This document shows positions 47,974-56,847 of a DNA stretch of 64,000 nucleotides, one piece after another (the stretch's first letter is position 1; each line of letters opens with the position of its first letter). A model generated the notes under the pieces. It made no database searches, was not told the origin of the DNA, and saw nothing but the letters and a program-made list of their open reading frames with translations. Both the position numbers and the translations under genes were made by a program. This DNA is from Gemella haemolysans (GTDB lineage Bacteria > Bacillota > Bacilli > Staphylococcales > Gemellaceae): the NCBI RefSeq assembly GCF_901873445.1, contig NZ_CABFLN010000016.1, positions 124,001 through 188,000 of the forward strand. The letters run 5' to 3'.

Positions 47974-49497
47974 CTATTCTTCTAACATTTCTTGGGAAAT
48001 TTTTCTCATTGATTCTGCTATAATTTTTCTTATTTCATCTTTAGAAATTCCTGCAGCTTCACCTTCTACTGCTCCATTATTTCTTTCAATTACAATAGAT
48101 ACTCCATCGAATAAGTTAGTCATTCTTCCTAAGAATAAACTTCCTTTACCTACTATCATAGCACGGTTTTTATCTCCTTTTGTAAGATCATCAATTAAGA
48201 ATCCTACATATGGCACACCTGAAGGAATATGTCCTTGAGTTGGAGCCCATCCAGGTAATCCTTTAGCTTCGATAAATGATTTTAATTCTTTTTTCTCAAT
48301 ATCTCCACGCATTGCTGCTAAAGCTGCAATCATTTTGTAGTTAGCTTCTGGAACATTTCCTGCTCCTGCAGACTTAGTAATATCTGGGTTTTGCATTTCT
48401 ACAGAAAACACATCAACATCTGTAATTTTTAAGTTAGCTTTATCTAATGGATTAGCAACTAAAGCTCCCATTACAGCCTGTGGTGAAGATCCTGTTCCTA
48501 CATTATGTTTTCCTACTAAGTCAGTTCTAATAATTGGATTTACTCCATCATTTTCACCGATAAGAACAGCAAATCCACCTAGTACATCTTCAAGAACTGG
48601 TAAACCTTTTTTAACATGATCTTTACCATTCATTCCAAGTTTTGCACTAGCTCCACCTGCTACCACTAAAACATTTTTGTAAACACCAGATTTTACTAAC
48701 GCTGAAGCACTTATTAGAGCATGAGTCGGCGCTGCACAGAAACCTCTAAGGTCAGAACCAGTAGCATTAACCAATCCTACAACCTCGGCTATAGATTTTG
48801 CGAAGTTACCACCACCACGTTGGTTAATATCTCCACATGCTTCTTCAGAACATTCAACTACATAATCAATATCTTCTGGGTTTATTTTGTAACTACGAAG
48901 TAATTCTAAAGCTGAAATAACTCCAGAAGCCTTAACTACTAGATTTTCAAATATAACATGAGCATTCAAGTTCACATCGACATCGTGAGCTTTTTTAACA
49001 TAACCTACTACTTTTCCTTCGTGAACCAATGCTTCAAAATCATCTTCTTTATCGTTTATATCAGTTCCTTCTAATTTATCGAATAAAGGAGCTAGCTCTT
49101 TGAAGTTTTCCTCTATTTTTGGACGAACACTGGCTACAAACTCTTCTGATAGTTTTACTAAATCAAAAGCATCACAGATTTTCATCAAAGCTAAAAATTC
49201 ATCTTGAGGAACAATTTGTCCAAATTTCCCGTGACGTTGACCTTGCTCATCTTTAATATCATACCAAGGCATTGGATAAGCTTTTAGCTCATCAGGAGTT
49301 TTATTTCCTATATACACTTGGTTAGGTAAGTAGTTAACTACTTCTTCATATGAACGAATATGATTCGACACTTCTTTTAAAAACTCAGAATCTGGATTCG
49401 TTACTCTTTCTATAGAGCAAGTAGATCCATTTCTTACTATCATATCTGGTGTGTGAACAAGAATGTATCCTGCTCCCTTAAATACTGGATAATTCAT
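47974..49497 (-). CDS. grdC: Glycine/sarcosine/betaine reductase complex protein C, beta subunit
   Basis: A 507-aa protein with a FabH/thiolase-like fold and partner of GrdD in acetyl phosphate formation. It starts MNYPVFKGAGYILVHTPDMI; the conserved core has CGDINQRGGGNFAKSIAEVV and ATGSDLRGFCAAPTHALISA near residues 230-265. No clear ribosome binding site lies directly before the ATG: a perfect hairpin intervenes, with GGGGAG on its far side. Confidence 0.95.
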   Translation of the reverse strand: MNYPVFKGAGYILVHTPDMIVRNGSTCSIERVTNPDSEFLKEVSNHIRSYEEVVNYLPNQVYIGNKTPDELKAYPMPWYDIKDEQGQRHGKFGQIVPQDEFLALMKICDAFDLVKLSEEFVASVRPKIEENFKELAPLFDKLEGTDINDKEDDFEALVHEGKVVGYVKKAHDVDVNLNAHVIFENLVVKASGVISALELLRSYKINPEDIDYVVECSEEACGDINQRGGGNFAKSIAEVVGLVNATGSDLRGFCAAPTHALISASALVKSGVYKNVLVVAGGASAKLGMNGKDHVKKGLPVLEDVLGGFAVLIGENDGVNPIIRTDLVGKHNVGTGSSPQAVMGALVANPLDKANLKITDVDVFSVEMQNPDITKSAGAGNVPEANYKMIAALAAMRGDIEKKELKSFIEAKGLPGWAPTQGHIPSGVPYVGFLIDDLTKGDKNRAMIVGKGSLFLGRMTNLFDGVSIVIERNNGAVEGEAAGISKDEIRKIIAESMRKISQEMLEE

Positions 49498-49508
49498 AGC
49501 TATTGTGT

Positions 49509-49535
49509 GCTGAGGGTAAGATTCTTACCCTCAGC
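49509..49535 (-). promoter_or_regulatory. Perfect hairpin between grdB and grdC
   Basis: GCTGAGGGTAAG and its exact complement CTTACCCTCAGC are separated by 3 nt. On the minus strand it lies between GGGGAG and the grdC ATG and lacks a T run, so it is not a terminator for the operon. It may set the expression of grdC relative to grdB through processing, mRNA stability or by bringing GGGGAG near the start codon. Confidence 0.65.
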
Positions 49536-49552
49536 TCCCCTTTCTTTATTTT

Positions 49553-50860
49553 TTATTCGAATACTGTTTGACTATCTACTTCAACAGTTAAAGCATGTAA
49601 TGCTTTTTCTACAAGACCTCTTCTTAGTTTTTTCTCTTCATCCGCATCTAATTTAGGATTTCCTAGTGGGTGAGGAATTGCTATAGTAGGTACGATTCTG
49701 TTCGCTCCCACTGTTAGAGAAATTGGTACTACTGTACACATGTGAACCACAGGTATACCCGCTCTCTCTATTTCTTTTACCATCGTTGCACCGCAACGAG
49801 TACAAGTACCTCAAGTAGAAGTTAAGATTACAGCATCTACTCCATCAGCTACTAATTTTTGTGCATATTCTTTTGCAAATCCTACTGCGCTAGCAACGGC
49901 TGTACCATTACCTACAGTTGTATAGAATTTTTCATGTAAACTTCCAATTTTACCTTCCTTAACGAAATCTCTCATTACATCAACTGGTAATACTCTATCT
50001 GAGTCTTCATTTGCATACACAGGGTCATATCCACCGTGAGCTGTTTCATGAGTTTCGGCAGTTAAATCGTTAAATCCTTCTAATGAGTATTCTCCATATT
50101 TAGAAGCTGAAGATGATTCGATATGATCTGGATTACCTTTTGGCACGATTCCTCCAGAAGTTACTAGGGCAATTTTTGCTTTAGTTAAATCTTTAACAGC
50201 TGGATTCGGTTCTACTCTATCGAAGTTAGGCATAGGATATTCTGTTTCGAACTCTTCACCTTTAATTTTCTTAACAAGCATTTCAACAGCACGTTCAGAA
50301 CCACGTTTTTCACTAAAGAAGTTTACACGAACTCCTCTTTCATGGTATCCTTCTTCTTTTGGAGATAAGATTTCTTCGCCTTTAGCTAATTTCGCTGCGA
50401 ATTTAGCTAATTTTGGTAAAGCTTTTCTCATACCTGCAGCACTGTCAGATGTTTCAAGAATATAAACTTCTTTTCTAAACATATCTGTACCAGGGTTTTC
50501 TACATACATAGCTGTTACTGCTGGAATATGAAGTTCGTCTTGAACAGCTTTAGTAATTGTTCCTGCTGCAACCCCGTAACGCCCTGCATTAAAAGCTGGT
50601 CCTGCGATAAATAATTGAGGATCGCATCCTTTAATCATATCAATAAGTTCTACTTGAACTTTTTCTAAATTTTCATTGAAGTAGCTATCTCCACAAACTA
50701 CTGTAGCTACTACTTCGAATTCTTCTCCCAACTTGCCTTGTAACTGAACACTAATTGGTGGTAATTCAGTTCTTAATTCTGGTGCAATGTGGGCTTTTTC
50801 TTCTCCACCTACTCCGGCAAAGAATTGGTTTATATAATGTACTACTCTTATTTTAGACAT
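49553..50860 (-). CDS. grdB: Glycine reductase complex selenoprotein B (UGA = selenocysteine)
   Basis: Substrate-specific subunit with GrdE; 435 aa when the in-frame TGA at 49811-49813 is read as selenocysteine 350. The context is TSTUGTCTRCG, the exact GrdB active-site motif. Directly downstream a hairpin (49784-49798; arms CGTTGC and GCAACG, loop GGT) begins 12 nt after the UGA, a good bacterial SECIS element with the GGU loop SelB prefers. The protein continues to VDSQTVFE. A standard caller splits it into two ORFs. Confidence 0.96.
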
Positions 50861-50896
50861 TTTTATTTCCCCCTATATTGTTATTCAGACAATAAA

Positions 50897-51358
50897 CTAC
50901 TCTCCACGAACATCTTTCATTTCACTTGCGATTTCATCTACGTCTAATACCATTTCCATCATTCCTACTTGATCTTCATAGATTGCTTCATCTATTTGTG
51001 ATTTAATTTCTTCTTCTACAATGTGATATACAGCTAGATTAAGTTCTACTCCAGCAAGTGGTCCTGCGAATGTTGGATCTCCCACTGTTACAGTTTCAGC
51101 TGCTAGACCAGCAGCTTCGGCTTCTGCAGCACCTAGTAAAACCACAACGTTTTCGTTACCAAATTTTTCGGCAGCTTCTTTAATACGTTTTTGGTTTTCT
51201 AAGTCCATAGCCCCTGCAGCCGTTCAGACAAAACACTCAGTAGATGAAAATACTACTTCTAACCCCTCAATTGGTTTTACACATTCTTCGATAGCTAATC
51301 CTGGGATCCCATCACGGTCACCAATGATAACTACTTTTTTATTAATAAGATTTACCAT
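50897..51358 (-). CDS. grdA: Glycine reductase complex selenoprotein A (UGA = selenocysteine)
   Basis: Small redox carrier of 153 aa that takes the carboxymethyl group on selenium and is reduced by thioredoxin. The start [17 protein letters not shown] follows AGGAGG. The in-frame TGA at 51224-51226 is codon 45 in [16 protein letters not shown], the known CxxU motif. The remainder ([18 protein letters not shown]) matches the family. Its N-terminal 44 codons are lost if UGA is taken as stop. Confidence 0.96.
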
Positions 51359-51406
51359 TATCTTATTCCTCCTTGTTCAAATCTATAACGTTTATTAATT
51401 TTTTAA

Positions 51407-52693
51407 TTAGAAAGTTTTAGCACTTAAATATCCAAATCCTGTTTCGTTAGTAGCTCCTGTAATAGCTTGGATTTCTACTTCGATAGTTCCATCTTCTCTT
51501 AATGAATCTTGGTTACCACCAGCAATTACATTTACTACATCGATGTGTCCTATAATTTTATCTAGTTTTGGTAATACTACTACTTGGTTAGCATTTCCTC
51601 CTGTAACTACAGCATTAGCAGCTACGTCAGCGTCAGCTAAACTTTGGCTAGCTCCATCACGTCCTGCATATTCATCTGTTACGATAACAGTTTTAACTTG
51701 TTCCGCTTCAATTTTTTTACAGTTCATGATTAAGTCAGTATCTGGATTACCAAATCCTTCTTGAGATACGATTACCGCATCTAAGTTTAAGTAACGACAA
51801 AGTTTTGCAGTCCAGTTAGATGAACGTTCTTTATCCATTAAATAAACATTTTCATTAGTAATTATTACACCTAAGAAGTTAATTTCTTTACCGTGTTTTT
51901 TGTATAAATCTTCAATAACTCCATTGTTTAAGTGTACATAAGTTGGGTTTTTATCACATGCTGATACACAGTTACCACTTACGATAGCACCATCCATGAT
52001 TTCTGTTGGATATAGAATAGTTGGTACTATTTGTTTTGCATCAACACCGTATACATAAGTATCATGTAATAATCCTTGAGTTTGAAGCATGTATACATAT
52101 CCTACTTTTGGAAGATCAGGGTATTCAGCAATTTGTTCTAATAAAGGTTTTGTTTCATACACTTCTACTTCTTCAGGCTCTAATGTACGAGCTAATTCTG
52201 CAATGTAGCGTGCAGCTTTAAATCCGATATAACGAACTGCTTTTTCATGTTCGTGTTGCTTAATTCCTTCTTTTGGTTCAGCGATAACGATTAGGTTATT
52301 TGTTTTTGAAAATGGAGTGTATTCAGCTCCAACACCAGTCATATCGATAATACCTTCTTGGAATCCTACTATTTTACCAGTAGTTACAACAGCCATACCT
52401 TTAAGGGCGATAGTGCGTCCTTCCCCTACAGTGTCTACTTTTGAAAGTATACCAGGGAATATTCCACCACGTCCTTCAACTTTTACACGAGGTTCAATTA
52501 CATCCTTAACCGGAGTAATACGAACACTTTCACCAGGACGAGCAATTTCTAAATCAACAGATTCAATTGCATCATCCTCAAAAACAGCTTTTACAAGCTC
52601 TTCTTTATTTACATATAATACATTCGCCTCAATTTTTGACTCTGCAGCAAACTGTATATCTTTAATATGAATCTTTCCTAATTCAAGACGCAT
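51407..52693 (-). CDS. grdE: Glycine reductase complex component B, proprotein (alpha and beta subunits)
   Basis: A 428-aa precursor that cleaves itself between Asn241 and Cys242 (IVSGNCVSACDKN); the Cys becomes the pyruvoyl group that binds glycine as a Schiff base. Asn and Cys are present at exactly these positions. It follows trxA by 26 bp and precedes grdA. The ribosome binding site is GGGAGGTATTAGGT. Confidence 0.95.
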   Translation of the reverse strand: MRLELGKIHIKDIQFAAESKIEANVLYVNKEELVKAVFEDDAIESVDLEIARPGESVRITPVKDVIEPRVKVEGRGGIFPGILSKVDTVGEGRTIALKGMAVVTTGKIVGFQEGIIDMTGVGAEYTPFSKTNNLIVIAEPKEGIKQHEHEKAVRYIGFKAARYIAELARTLEPEEVEVYETKPLLEQIAEYPDLPKVGYVYMLQTQGLLHDTYVYGVDAKQIVPTILYPTEIMDGAIVSGNCVSACDKNPTYVHLNNGVIEDLYKKHGKEINFLGVIITNENVYLMDKERSSNWTAKLCRYLNLDAVIVSQEGFGNPDTDLIMNCKKIEAEQVKTVIVTDEYAGRDGASQSLADADVAANAVVTGGNANQVVVLPKLDKIIGHIDVVNVIAGGNQDSLREDGTIEVEIQAITGATNETGFGYLSAKTF

Positions 52694-52719
52694 ACCTAAT
52701 ACCTCCCTTTGAGTTAATT

Positions 52720-53037
52720 TTAATAATATTTTTTAATCATAGCTTCAATATTAGGAATAGTTGCATCGTCTTTAGTTACTTCTTCGACTTTGCTACCATC
52801 TTTATATATCGCTAATGTTGGTAACCCTAAAACTTTTTGTTTAATCGCAAGTCTTCTTGCTTTTGTTGTATCTAGAGATGTAAATTTGATTTTATCTCCA
52901 TATGTTTCTGCCAATTTGTGTACATCAGGCATAAGAGCTTTACATGGTTCACAACCTTGGCTCCAGAAGTCTACAAACACATATCCTTCTGCTTCCAATA
53001 CTTCTTGTTCAAAGTTTTCTTTATTAAGTTCTAACAT
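52720..53037 (-). CDS. trxA: Thioredoxin, glycine reductase type
   Basis: A 105-aa thioredoxin with the unusual active site [11 protein letters not shown] (Cys29 and Cys32, GCEPC in place of WCGPC), as in amino-acid-fermenting Clostridia. It reduces GrdA in glycine reduction. It lies between trxB and grdE. Confidence 0.94.
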   Translation of the reverse strand: MLELNKENFEQEVLEAEGYVFVDFWSQGCEPCKALMPDVHKLAETYGDKIKFTSLDTTKARRLAIKQKVLGLPTLAIYKDGSKVEEVTKDDATIPNIEAMIKKYY

Positions 53038-53073
53038 TTTCTTTTTCTCCTTTTATTATTTTATTTTTAAATT

Positions 53074-54018
53074 TTATTCAAATTTCTCAGCAATATATTT
53101 TTCAGCGCGAATCGCTGCTACAGCTCCATCTGATACCGCAGTAACTACTTGACGGATATCTTTAACACGGCAATCACCAGCTACAAATACACCATCTACA
53201 TTTGTTTTAGTGTCTTCTCCTGCTTTAATGTAGCCATCTTCTGTCATTTCAACTTTTCCTTCAAATAGTTTTGTTTGAGGAATATATCCGATGAAGAAGA
53301 ATAATCCCATTGTTCCATCCTCTTCGTCAGCTTCAATTACATATTCTTCACCAGTTATTAAATTTTTCAATCTAATGGCTTCTAAGATTCCATCTCCAAT
53401 TGCTTCTGTAACTACAGTATTTCCTAAAATTTCAATTTTTGGATTGTTTTTAGCTTTTTCTGCAGTAACTTTTTCACAACGAACATTTTCTCTACGGTAT
53501 ACAATTGTTACTTTACGAGCAAATTTAGTTAAGAACAAAGCTTCTTCTACAGCACTATTAGCTCCACCAACTACATAAACATCAAGGCCTTCGAAAAAGT
53601 CACCATCACAAGTTGCACAGTAAGAAATACCTTTACTTTCTAACTCTTTAATTCCTGGTGCGTCTAATTTTCTTGGAGACGCTCCTGTTGCAATAATTAC
53701 TGTTTTAGCAGTATAATCACCACTTACGCAAGTAACGACTTTTTCATCTCCCTCAAGTTCAACATTAAGAACTTCATCTTGTTTTATTTCAGCTCCGAAA
53801 CTCTTAGCTTGCTCTACCATTCTTGCTGTTACACGAGGTCCTGTTGGATCTTCTACCGCTCCAGGATAATTTTCAATTAAGTGCGTAATCGCAGCTTGTC
53901 CACCATTTTTTGATTTTTCAAGAACCAAGGTACTTAATTTCGCACGTGAAGCATACAAAGCAGCAGATAAACCAGCTGGTCCTGAACCTATAATAATTAC
54001 ATCATAATGTCTACTCAT
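53074..54018 (-). CDS. trxB: Thioredoxin reductase
   Basis: FAD flavoprotein of 314 aa that passes NADPH electrons to thioredoxin. FAD motif IIGSGPAGLSAALYAS near residues 9-24, redox site CATC at 134-137, NADPH motif VVGGANSAVEEA near 152-163, and C-terminal GVFVAGDCRVKDIRQV. Within the grd operon it probably feeds this pathway specifically. Confidence 0.95.
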   Translation of the reverse strand: MSRHYDVIIIGSGPAGLSAALYASRAKLSTLVLEKSKNGGQAAITHLIENYPGAVEDPTGPRVTARMVEQAKSFGAEIKQDEVLNVELEGDEKVVTCVSGDYTAKTVIIATGASPRKLDAPGIKELESKGISYCATCDGDFFEGLDVYVVGGANSAVEEALFLTKFARKVTIVYRRENVRCEKVTAEKAKNNPKIEILGNTVVTEAIGDGILEAIRLKNLITGEEYVIEADEEDGTMGLFFFIGYIPQTKLFEGKVEMTEDGYIKAGEDTKTNVDGVFVAGDCRVKDIRQVVTAVSDGAVAAIRAEKYIAEKFE

Positions 54019-54041
54019 AATTATTCTCCTTTAGTTATTTT

Positions 54042-54410
54042 TTATAAAATTCTTTTTATCGCATTTAATATTAAATCATAATCGATGACACTAAAATCAT
54101 CTTTAACCTTATCAGTCCACAAAGGTACTTTTCTATTATTTCTAAATTTCTTGAATGTTAATATCGCCTCTGAGATTAAATTAACCGATGAAACATCTAA
54201 TACTTCATTTTTTTTAATGAGTACCGATCTGTAGATTGTTTCATTCGGCTTAACACTTCCATATAAAGGATGTGTTACAATTTCCCAGTTATCATGCACA
54301 TAATCTCTTACTTTTTTCAAGATATCCAGATAATTCACGTCTAAATATTCAACTTCTATATTTTTAAAATTTTCTTTTACAAATTTTGGATTATTAGTAA
54401 TTAATTTCAT
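54042..54410 (-). CDS. grdX: GrdX family protein
   Basis: A 122-aa protein of unknown biochemical role that heads most glycine reductase operons. No membrane helix; Asn/Lys-rich with the conserved-looking THPLYGSVKPNETIYRSVL near residues 41-59. It is the first gene behind the riboswitch, with AGGAGAG as ribosome binding site. The assignment rests on size, position and resemblance. Confidence 0.85.
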   Translation of the reverse strand: MKLITNNPKFVKENFKNIEVEYLDVNYLDILKKVRDYVHDNWEIVTHPLYGSVKPNETIYRSVLIKKNEVLDVSSVNLISEAILTFKKFRNNRKVPLWTDKVKDDFSVIDYDLILNAIKRIL

Positions 54411-54424
54411 AGTCTCTCTCCTAA

Positions 54425-54575
54425 AAAAATAAAAAACAGAAAGAAAGTTAGCTTTCTCCCTGTTGTCCTACTTCAGAGTTCTGTCCTAGCGCAGTCTTTT
54501 TACCTGAGAATTTCATCAATATTTGCCAAATATTAATTTGTACCTTCGGTGACTAATGTCCTCTCCTACACTATT
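54425..54575 (-). promoter_or_regulatory. Glycine riboswitch (single aptamer) with terminator
   Basis: On the minus strand the leader shows the glycine aptamer core in order: GGAGAG, CACCGAAGGTACAA, then TTCTCAGGTAAAAAGACTG, followed by the trailing GGACAGAACTCTGAAG helix of singlet forms. An expression platform follows: AGAAAG-CTAA-CTTTCT with TTCTGTTTTTTATTTTTTT, a terminator that ends just before the grdX binding site. Glycine binding should allow read-through into the whole grd operon. Confidence 0.9.
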
Positions 54576-54580
54576 CTTAC

Positions 54581-54586
54581 AGTATA
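54581..54586 (-). promoter_or_regulatory. -10 element of the grd operon promoter
   Basis: TATACT on the minus strand, placed so that transcription would begin directly at the riboswitch. The -35 region is poor. Confidence 0.5.
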
Positions 54587-54589
54587 TTT

Positions 54590-54895
54590 CCTTATATTTA
54601 TATTTTATACTATTTCTCAAATAAATTAAAACGTTTTCTAAAGTTCTATAAAAGAGTTTTTCAAATATATTAATATATACTTTAATAATAATTTATAATT
54701 TTTTGAAATATCACTTAGTATTAAAGTATTATTTTCATTTAATTTAAAAAATATATTTGTTTTTTTGAACTGTTAATTTTATAAATTATTATTCTAACAC
54801 ATCTTACATAAAAATATACTAAGATTATTTAAATTATTAAAGATTCATAATAAATATAAAAATAATTCAAATGTTTTTATACGGCTTTGAAAATT
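54590..54895. other. AT-rich divergent intergenic region
   Basis: Between the grd promoter and the EamA gene promoter. No ORF or structure I would assign. Confidence 0.4.
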
Positions 54896-54899
54896 CCCA

Positions 54900-54928
54900 T
54901 TGAAAAATATTGACATTTTCGTTATACT
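54900..54928 (+). promoter_or_regulatory. Promoter of the RarD-like gene
   Basis: TTGAAA (54900-54905), 17-bp spacer, TATACT (54923-54928). A TTGACA at 54910-54915 lies in the spacer and could serve an alternative start. Confidence 0.7.
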
Positions 54929-54974
54929 TAATTTACTACAAAATAGCAGAGAAGGTTTATAAAGGAGGAATAAC

Positions 54975-55892
54975 ATGAATAATACTCAAAAAAGTTTAGC
55001 AGCAATACTCATATGTTACTTTTCATGGGGACTTTTTCCAATTTATTTTAAACTACTAAAAAGTATAGGAGCTTATGAGGTTCTAGCGATGCGTATTCTA
55101 TGTTCATTTATTTTTATGATTTTAATAATAGGTGTCGCTAAAAATAAGAAAACAATTTTTGAAGAAATAAAGAAAATATGGGGAAACAAAAAAAGTTTTC
55201 TCCTGCTTGTTCTAGCTTCATTTTTAATAACAGGAAACTGGCTAACATATATAATCGCGGTAAATACTAATCATGTATTAGAAGCGAGCTTTGGATACTA
55301 CTTAAATCCTATAGTTACGATTATTTTAGCTGTGGTCTTTTTAAAAGAAAAATTGACTCGTACACAAACTATAGCTTGTCTCTTTGTTGGAGGGTCCCTA
55401 TTATATTTATTTATCTCTTTAGGGTCCCTACCATGGATATCTATCATGCTTGCATTTACATTTGGACTTTATAGTCTATGTAAAAAGAAAATTGTACTTA
55501 GTCCTAAAGCTGGTCTATTAATTGAAACTGCAATAGTCTCTCCAATAGCATTAGTATATATGGGATATTTATCATCAATCAATTCAATCACATTCCATAC
55601 CTTTGGAACCGATACATTGATTTATTCACTACTATCTGGGGTAATTACAGCCGTGCCTCTAATGTTATTTGCTAAAGGAGCAACAGCTATACCTCTATAT
55701 ATCCTTGGTATCTTACAATATTTACCGCCTACAATGCAATTTTTTATAGGAATTTTTGTTTACGGAGAAGAATTAAGTATTCAAAAATTAATATCATTCT
55801 CTATAATTTGGGTGGCAGTCGCAGTTTTTTGTTACTCAGCAATAATATCAATGAAAAAACAAAATTTAGTTAGTGAAAGTCATAAAAAATAA
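54975..55892 (+). CDS. rarD: EamA family transporter, RarD-like
   Basis: Membrane protein of 305 aa with ten predicted helices in two EamA repeats. The N-terminus SLAAILICYFSWGLFPIYFKLL and the LRCSFIF-like helix (MRILCSFIF) near residue 42-50 match the RarD branch of drug/metabolite transporters. The substrate is unknown. AAAGGAGG precedes the ATG. It is convergent with the prd operon end. Confidence 0.88.
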   Translation: MNNTQKSLAAILICYFSWGLFPIYFKLLKSIGAYEVLAMRILCSFIFMILIIGVAKNKKTIFEEIKKIWGNKKSFLLLVLASFLITGNWLTYIIAVNTNHVLEASFGYYLNPIVTIILAVVFLKEKLTRTQTIACLFVGGSLLYLFISLGSLPWISIMLAFTFGLYSLCKKKIVLSPKAGLLIETAIVSPIALVYMGYLSSINSITFHTFGTDTLIYSLLSGVITAVPLMLFAKGATAIPLYILGILQYLPPTMQFFIGIFVYGEELSIQKLISFSIIWVAVAVFCYSAIISMKKQNLVSESHKK

Positions 55893-55905
55893 AAATTTCT
55901 AAAAC

Positions 55906-55946
55906 ACAAAAAGCGAAGTTTGATTTCTCAAACCTCGCTTTTTACT
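55906..55946. terminator. Bidirectional terminator between rarD and the TSUP gene
   Basis: Arms AAAAAGCGAAGTTTGA and TCAAACCTCGCTTTTT form a near-perfect stem with A and T runs at either side, serving both convergent genes. Confidence 0.85.
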
Positions 55947-55955
55947 TTTTTTATA

Positions 55956-56834
55956 TTACACTGCTTTTGAAGCACCTTGTTTAATCATAGAGATACCTGT
56001 TACGATAACTACACCAATGATTACCCATGTTAATACTGCAAGTGGCATACTCTTAACTAATGTATAAGCAATAGTTACCCCAATAACACCACCGATTGTG
56101 ATAGCTACAGAACCAATTCTTGAATAGTTACCAGCTTTAATGAATTCTGGTGAACCGATAGCCATAAGTCCTGCACAAGATCCCATCATAATTGGGAATG
56201 CTACTAATGGGCTTAGTCCTAGCATATAAACCATAGCCATACATGGCGCATATAAACCTACACCAGCCATCATAAGAGCTCCAAGAATAAAGTTACCTAC
56301 AATCCCGATAATAAGTTTAATACCTGTTAATCCAACAGCTTCATTACCAGCTCCAAGAGCTTTTAACCAACCAAGTTGACCTGAAGCCATTAAGAATGCT
56401 GTTACGATTAAACACACACCCATAACAAGTTGAATTTTTTTCTCAGGAAGTTTGTTTACTATTCTCGCACCTACTAATGCACCTGCAATAGCTGCAGCAA
56501 TCATTGAGAATAAAGTAATACCTTCAACTTTCACCCCTGTTAAGAATAATACTGCTTCCATAATAACTGGAATTGTGTGAGCAACGTTTAACGTACCTGG
56601 AATTTTTTTGTCAGTGTCTAAGAATTTAGTAACTTTGAACAATAGTGTTGTTGGTGCGAAACTTCCGATACCTAAAGTATCAAAGAAGTCAGTTACTAAC
56701 CCGATAAGGAATCCGACAACTGGACTTTCTTTACCTAAATCATTTTTGTGTTTTACAAGGTCTACCACTAGAGATGCAAGGAAGAATATCCCTCCAGCTC
56801 CTATAATAATTAATAATACTGTTAATAAATCCAT
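55956..56834 (-). CDS. TauE/SafE (TSUP) family transporter
   Basis: Membrane protein of 292 aa with eight or nine helices. The N-terminal DFFDTLGIGSFAPTTLLFK near residues 50-68 and the second-half VGLYAPCMAMVYMLGLSPL mark the two TSUP repeats. TSUP proteins move sulfur-containing or organic anions. It follows prdF by 13 bp and ends the operon, so a role in uptake or efflux linked to proline fermentation is likely, but the substrate is not known. Confidence 0.85.
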   Translation of the reverse strand: MDLLTVLLIIIGAGGIFFLASLVVDLVKHKNDLGKESPVVGFLIGLVTDFFDTLGIGSFAPTTLLFKVTKFLDTDKKIPGTLNVAHTIPVIMEAVLFLTGVKVEGITLFSMIAAAIAGALVGARIVNKLPEKKIQLVMGVCLIVTAFLMASGQLGWLKALGAGNEAVGLTGIKLIIGIVGNFILGALMMAGVGLYAPCMAMVYMLGLSPLVAFPIMMGSCAGLMAIGSPEFIKAGNYSRIGSVAITIGGVIGVTIAYTLVKSMPLAVLTWVIIGVVIVTGISMIKQGASKAV

Positions 56835-56847
56835 ATTATTTTCTCTC

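Noticed and set aside
49553-49783. Separate 76-aa gene
   Set aside because: It is the C-terminal part of GrdB after the selenocysteine UGA, not an independent gene.
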